Shown one piece after another: positions 45,963 to 64,000 of a stretch of DNA of 64,000 bases. The position numbers and the translations under genes were made by a program. Source of the stretch: Marisa cornuarietis. Its lineage: Eukaryota > Mollusca > Gastropoda > Architaenioglossa > Ampullariidae. Below the pieces are notes generated by a model. The model had not been told where the DNA came from and searched no databases. It worked only from the letters and a program-made list of their open reading frames with translations. The stretch spans positions 3,396,501-3,460,500 of the forward strand of contig SMMW01000042.1 of the NCBI GenBank assembly GCA_004794655.1, given 5' to 3'. The stretch's first letter is position 1. Each line of letters begins with the position of its first letter.

Positions 45963-48900
45963 ACTAATTCATATAATGTCATTTATGCAACCAGCTACTG
46001 TATATTGTATCAAAAATAACGTATTCCTTCAAAAATATTTGTTTATTATCATGAAATAACGCGTCTGACGGCAAAGCAGGGTTGTTAGGGTGTTATTGCA
46101 TAATACATTGTAACGAGCATTAATACGTGTTTATTCATTCGAGATGGCTCTAAACATTTTTCGTCATCTTTAGCGAACTGTTGAACATCTAATTGCAGAA
46201 TATTTTTTCAGAAATATTAATATATGACCCTCCTTGTCAATAATCTCTTGTTTGCACTTCTGTCAGTGTAAACGTGATCTTGCCTTCCAAAGAAATGTTC
46301 CGCTAGTCCTCGATTCACTGAATATTCCTAGTGAGGGAAAGAAATCCAGTAGTGGCCTTGGAAGAAAAGATTCGAATTGTAAGACGGAAGCTGTGTTCGG
46401 GACCATGTTTATTTGTATCTACTGTTATGTGGCTATTACGATTACAAGGAGCTGCTACTGTGCTTATATTATTTTAACAGTGTTGTGGCAACATTAAGAG
46501 GCAATCAATAAACCGCCTAATCAAACTTGTGATCCTTTTTAACAATATTCATTTTACACGCTGTTCTTGTTCTTTTCGTTGTACAACGATCAAACTATAT
46601 TTAACCTTCGGCGAAGCTGTAAATACACTACATGTTCATTATCTCTTCAATGAACAAACTGATGTTTTTCTTTGTTTCACTGTTCAGACTCGAATACCTG
46701 TACCTAAAACCTATACGGTTATTTATTGTGCTCAAAAAAATTGTAAATGCAAATGAGCTTTCTTGGTGGCTGGGATATTTTGCAGTCTTTCATATGTTAT
46801 CAAAAGGTTTATAGTCTTCTATCACTGTAATGTAGTTTGCCCCTACAGTTTGCATGCTCATGCATCAGAAGGTTTGTAGTTCGAAATCCAGCGTCTCGCT
46901 AAAACGGTCGTCTTTCTTGGCACATTCGTTCCGAAGCTGATTATTTTGATGGAAAGTGCTGTCATTTGGCAGTAACTTCACTGAACTTGGAGAAAAAAAC
47001 CAAGGCAGTCGGAAAGACCTGGCGCCATGGAAACAGATGCTCTGAAAACGAATTTGTACTTGGTGCTTCGCTCTTCTGAAGATGACAACCATCATTAGTC
47101 TGCACTCCCAGACCAGAACAGTGTGTTACCTAGTTCAAACTTCCAGCTTTACAAAACATTAGTTCTTTTCGTGGATGCAAAATATAAGGACCTGGAAGAA
47201 ACAAATGCTAATGTTGTGTAAAGCGCTGCACAGCACATTCAGTTGCATTAGCAGACTTCAGTCATGTGTGGGACGACACTGAGGGCAAATTGTAACGATC
47301 AGAAAACGGAACGAAGAAGAGTATGGAACTGCAAACGCCATCTAGTGACGCACATTCCTATTATCGAGTGTTTTGTCACTTGTCGCCATCATCAGCATCA
47401 TCGAAATTGTCATTCATATGGTATTAAGCATATAATTTCAATAGCCAACACTTTATAAGCGATAATAAAGAGGATAATTGAGAAGAATAAGTGTTTGTTG
47501 ATCAGATAAGACGAAGTGTTGATGAGATATCTTCAAGGCACCCAAATGGAAAGTGACACTCTTTTCCGTGAATTTTTTTTTTCGTTATAATGTGATAAAC
47601 TGTATCAAAATAATCAGTGCAATTGATGTTTGATGTTCAGTAAGGACTCTGAGGAGAGGTCAGGTCTTGTTCGTGAGAGTAATGAAGAAGATTCTGTTAT
47701 TTTTGGAAATAAAAATTATACAATCATAATCACTCGTCAGGAATGGTGGTTCTAGTTTCGTGATGTGTGTGCGTGAGAGAGAGAGAGAGAGAGAAAAATG
47801 GAGTTTACATGAAAAAGAAGTGAAAGTGAGACGGCGCGAAATTACCATGGATGAGTGGTCCGTTCAGAGTTTGTTTTGATGACCGTGTCTTTGTCAAGTC
47901 CCCAATCTTCACGAGAAACTGAATTATATTTTAGTATTTCCTTATTATTTGTAATGTAACAGTGTCTTGGCAAAAGCCACCTATCCGAGTAATTAAAAAA
48001 ACGTAATGCCTGATGGGACATGATGTCACAAATTTTTTATACGTCTTTTGTATTTAAATTCACTTTCGCTTGTCTAAATATTTCCGCTCACTCTATCAGT
48101 ACGCTTTATCCGAGTATATCGGAACAATACTATGCAGCAATGTAAGCTGTGTACATGACGATGTGCCAAGAATATTCTATTCACTATCTACAGGCCGCTG
48201 AAAGAGCGAACTTCATCTATATTCCTTCAACGTGAGTTTACGCTGGAAACAAAATGCAACAAAAATGTGACGGCAACCGCTGTACACCTGCGTAGGGTAT
48301 AAGAAGAAAGAAATATGTCTATTTGAGCCGAAGGCAGGTTCTAAAATTTTGTTCCCGTGGTGTGTTACCCAATGATTTGTCACTACACCCTTTACCGGTA
48401 CCTATAATAAACGATAACCTACAAGAAACAACACAGATATTCTAGGAATTTAAAAAGAGGTGTCCAAGGGCCATGTCGTCTGGAAAAAGGGGGCCTTATC
48501 AAAACGAACACATTTTCGTTGCTTCTTCTAATCTACACACACACACACCAACACAAAAGAATACAGCCTCAAATACTTATGACGATTAATCACACGCTTT
48601 TACTGATAAATCCTCTCTTCATCATTGGTCTTATTAGAGACTCTTAAATTTGCAAAGCTATTTTGATATCAGTCTCGGTAGCTAATGTTTGCAATCTCCA
48701 ATTCTCCTAAGAATGCAGAAAGTTAGTTTTGTCTCTTGTTTTTCACTGTCCTAGTGCACAGCAGCCGTGTTTTTTTGTTTGTTTCACTGCGTGTTACATA
48801 AGTCTTTCTTTCCACAACAGCAAGTGATTCACTTCGACAATTTATAATCATGTAAAGATGAAAATCATGGCCGCACGACCACGCGGACAGCCGAGCGAAA

Positions 48901-49470
48901 CGGAGAGAAACAAAAAAAAAAAAAAGGATACATTGCGGAAGAGATAGGTACACATTATGGCCGCACCACGAGAACAGATAAAGAGTGAGAAGAAGAGATA
49001 AAAATGGAAAAATCGAAGATTGGTCGGCGAGCCTGTAGAGGTCAATAGCAGCGAGTTTAAGCCAGTGATCATATTCTGTGCACTGCAGGAAAAATTGGGA
49101 AGCAGAACACACAAACCAACACAAGATCGACAGTGAGATAAAATTTTATTCCAGTGCCATGATCTTGCAGAGAATGATAAAATATGAAGTATAATTTCAT
49201 GAAAAATAAGGAACCAGAAATTAAATATGAACTAAACAAGCACGCAGTCGGATCCCATCAGACCTATCGTCTCCAATGTGCAGGACAGCACGAGACCATG
49301 TCCATAAACCAGCATACAATTGGGCTGAAAGGCAACTTTTTAGGGACGTTGCATAATTTTTAATTCTCCTCCTAGATTCCCCCCCAAAAACGCATGCTCC
49401 ACAAATGAAACATCTGATGCAACATGGAAATGCAAACATCGACAACCTGGCTGCACTGAAAGACAACAAA
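45963..49470. other. Intergenic region between the two convergent genes
   Basis: AT-rich, with no recognisable gene. Candidate AATAAA at 46507-46512 may end the mucin-like transcript. GA runs at 47777-47795 and CA at 48536-48548. Minus-strand open frames near 48723-49124 overlap one another and are Leu/Phe/Ser-rich low-complexity sequence without a domain, so I do not call them genes. Confidence 0.6.
46507..46512 (+). promoter_or_regulatory. Candidate poly(A) signal, mucin-like gene
   Basis: AATAAA about 1.56 kb after the copy-B stop codon, the first canonical hexamer I see after 44951. In an unduplicated allele it would close a 3' UTR of that length. Confidence 0.4.
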
Positions 49471-49471
49471 A

Positions 49472-49477
49472 TTTATT
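49472..49477 (-). promoter_or_regulatory. Candidate poly(A) signal, ATIC
   Basis: AATAAA on the minus strand (TTTATT on plus), about 1.19 kb beyond the ATIC stop. A weaker ATTAAA lies nearer, at 50297-50302. If the farther signal is used, the 3' UTR includes the extra exon-17 copy. Confidence 0.35.
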
Positions 49478-49643
49478 TTCTAATAAACTATCCAAAAGGT
49501 TCTGAGTGATTCACAAGTTGTCTTAATCCATGATGAAATACTAACCTTTACCAACACAAAGAGCCCTTGTATGACACATGAAGCCAGTCAGTTTGGATAT
49601 ATTACAAGGCTGATGTGCTTACCTTTTTGTACACTAATCACAA

Positions 49644-50383
49644 TGGATTACAAGGCAGTCATGTGCATAAGTAAGCATTTTCTCCAAAAGTGGAAAAAGC
49701 ATTAGATCCAAAATACTGTATGAAGCCCATCATTCTTTTCAGATCTGGAGTACAAAGCAGAGATAGAGACCTTGGGATCCTAATATAAGCCAGAATAAAG
49801 GAAGCTCAGAGGCTTCACCTGAATTCACCATGTCTGTTATTTCTTTTAGGATAACTTCAGTTACACTGACTTGCTTGTAAGCTAGTCACCAACTATCCTG
49901 TGATCGAAAAACAAGCAACTAGTGCTTCAGAATAAGAACCATATGCTTCCTATGTGCAGCTCTTTTCTAATAGCTCTGCTATATGCTGCCTGACATCAAG
50001 GAAACCACTAAATTCTTCCAGTCTCTTACTTCAGTAAACTGAGGAGGGGGGTTTTCAAACATGTTTTCCCAGGTTTTGAGGTCCATGTCCTGTAAAAAGA
50101 TTGTTACAGTCAGCAAAAGATATTTAAAAAGAAACACAGGTTTTGTATTTCAAAACCTCTAAATACATGATATGAGCATGCAAACATGACAAGGAGGGAT
50201 TTTACAAAACTTCAATCTAAAGGCTGAAATGGGGGAAAAAAAGGCAGGTTTGCATTCAAAGGAAAGAATGCAAAGCTTTTACACACCTGCACTCATTTTA
50301 ATTGTTCTATTTTTACACTGAGAAATGTAATGTCACCTCCATCTACTTGTCTTGCCTCTAATTCCCATAACACATCCAAACTT
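49644..50383 (-). repeat. Distal copy of an ATIC intron-exon block
   Basis: About 740 bp closely similar to 51349-52135, in the same orientation, about 1.7 kb apart. Both start at tggattacaaggca and end near cccataacaca. The proximal copy has extra insertions (for example near 51631-51662 and 52017-52028). It holds a complete copy of exon 17 with flanking intron. Confidence 0.9.
50030..50089 (-). pseudogene. Extra copy of ATIC exon 17, downstream of the stop
   Basis: Sixty bases identical to functional exon 17 (51769-51828), still bordered by a cag acceptor and a gtaaga donor. It encodes the same 20 residues (DMDLKTWENM and the rest). Because it lies beyond the terminal exon in transcription order, it cannot enter the normal ATIC reading frame. 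It is either untranslated sequence or unused. Confidence 0.88.
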
Positions 50384-50663
50384 ACAATGGTTATCAGATG
50401 CTACAAGAAAAATGTGTTTAAAAAAAATCATTTCTCAAAGTTGAATATAATCTCTAATAATTTTCAGCCACAGGCATAACACAGGCAACATGAATGCTGA
50501 GAATCCCCTCTCATTCTGACATTCTTATCTCTCTCTCTCCCCCCCCCCCTCCATCTAGTTCACTCAATGCTCCATCATCCTTTCGTTTTCTCCAACCGTC
50601 ATATTCTGCAGCACAAACTCAATATCTCGAACCGTGATATTTGTGGTGAACATGACAACCCAG

Positions 50664-62930
<12,267 letters not shown>

Positions 62931-64000
62931 GGCCGCTAACACTGAGCCAGTCTCGCCTACATGAATATTCGTGACTATTAAGTCGTTTGCTAAAAATTCA
63001 CGTTTGTAATAATTACTTTGTATACTGTTAAATAACTGTTTACACTTTATGATCACCAGTGTCTTACAAAATATAAAGTATATATATTATCAAGAATGCT
63101 CACTCGCGCAATCTTTGCACATGTTTCTCTTTGTGCCATATAAATAGAGTGAAAAAAAAATCGCGCGCTCTCTGGTCTTCAGTAATAGATCTTCATGTTT
63201 CGTCACAAGTTTTCAAGGTATAAGTATCCAGATTTTAAATATTCATTGATCAGTATCTGAAATTTTAGCAAAGATGAGCGATTCCTACTTAGCAAACTGG
63301 CGACTCGTCAATAGAAATGACACTAGGGACATGGCTGTGAGCTGGTCTGAAGTAAGATCCAGACCAGAGAGAAGTAGAAACCAACAATGAAACTGACATT
63401 TTAAATGAGGAAGAGAACAGGATTTGTCTCTGCTTAAAGACAGTTATTTCATTTTTTCTGTTGATATGGTCACAGTTTCCACTGGACTACATGTATTTAG
63501 TGTGTTTAGGTGTCACTGGCAGACTGTAGTGCTTTTGGTTAAAAGGTCTTATCACCAACGGTATTAGGTTTGGGATTAATGCAAGCAAACCAATTTCAAG
63601 TACCCTTCATCAGTCATAGGGCTACATTCCTAGACAGCTTCCTAGGAAATGTAGTCTTAATGAAATTGAAAAGCGGAAAGCAACTGAATTCAGGCAGTTC
63701 CTGTGTTATAGTGGTATTGTAGCTTTAAAAGGAAACATCTCTTGGCTTTTGTATTATAATTTTCTTCTGTTTTGGGTAGGCATATATTGCCTACCAAATT
63801 CAGAGTTTTGGCAAACCCATGCTGATTATGCTCATAGTCTTCTATGTATGTTTGTTACAAAATCTGCAAAGATATATATATATAGTCCAGGATTTTTAAC
63901 ATATATATTCATGGTGTCACTCATTTTGCCGCATTTGTGAACTAGATTTATATTCAGCATTTCCCTTTGAAAACTATTTGGGGAGTTTAAAAACTCTTGT
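62931..64000. other. 5' flank of ATIC
   Basis: The ATIC promoter should lie here. The sequence just upstream of the ATG is moderately GC-rich, then AT-rich. I saw no further gene. A TATAAATA at 63139-63146 is on the plus strand and not clearly ATIC-related. Confidence 0.5.

Noticed and set aside
48723..49124. 133-codon minus-strand open frame
   Set aside because: Leu/Phe/Ser-rich, overlaps another open frame, and shows no recognisable domain or splice context.
63139..63146. TATAAATA as an ATIC TATA box
   Set aside because: It is on the plus strand, opposite to ATIC, and no plus-strand gene follows.

Overview
This is a eukaryotic, intron-rich window with no bacterial or organellar features. 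It carries two complete metazoan protein genes in convergent orientation, plus transposable-element debris and simple repeats. The animal-type extracellular protein, the tRNA-derived SINE, the hAT, TTAA and TA elements and the many CA/GT microsatellites fit an invertebrate, probably a mollusc or other lophotrochozoan. That placement is inference; no marker gene fixes the taxon.

Layout. 1-6886 is non-coding as far as I can see. It holds a tRNA-derived SINE (about 2690-2950), a decayed LINE endonuclease fragment (about 6270-6542) and short repeats. 6904-39148 (+) is one long gene that I could splice by eye into 52 coding exons. The total is 8,724 nt, in frame throughout, giving 2,907 residues. 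The product is a MUC4-type membrane protein: signal peptide, furin-like site, NIDO, AMOP, VWD, about 37 EGF-like domains, SEA, one transmembrane helix and a roughly 139-residue tail. 34375-40169 and 40170-45962 are two nearly identical tandem copies of a 5.8-kb unit. The unit carries the SEA, transmembrane and tail exons and the 3' UTR, and its left breakpoint falls inside a SEA coding exon. 45963-50663 is intergenic or 3' UTR sequence. 50664-62930 (-) is a full ATIC (purH) gene of 19 coding exons and 593 codons. Its exon 17 has an identical extra copy, with about 0.7 kb of flank, downstream of the stop codon. 62931-64000 is the ATIC 5' flank.

Mobile elements sit mostly in introns. They are three 189-bp TA-flanked MITEs and a 565-bp TTAA-flanked palindrome in the mucin-like gene, and a 1,265-bp hAT element with an 8-bp target-site duplication and a LINE reverse-transcriptase scrap in ATIC. 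A 37-bp tandem repeat starts exactly on a 5' splice site of the mucin-like gene.

The two genes are functionally unrelated. ATIC catalyses the last two steps of purine synthesis; the other gene is a cell-surface or extracellular-matrix protein. The most notable feature is how far the mucin-like gene is being remodelled by duplication: symmetric phase-1 EGF exons, an exon-intron tandem triplication, a repeated three-exon cassette, and the whole 3' module copied in tandem. All exon limits were read by eye from splice signals, reading phase and protein similarity, and no alignment program was run.
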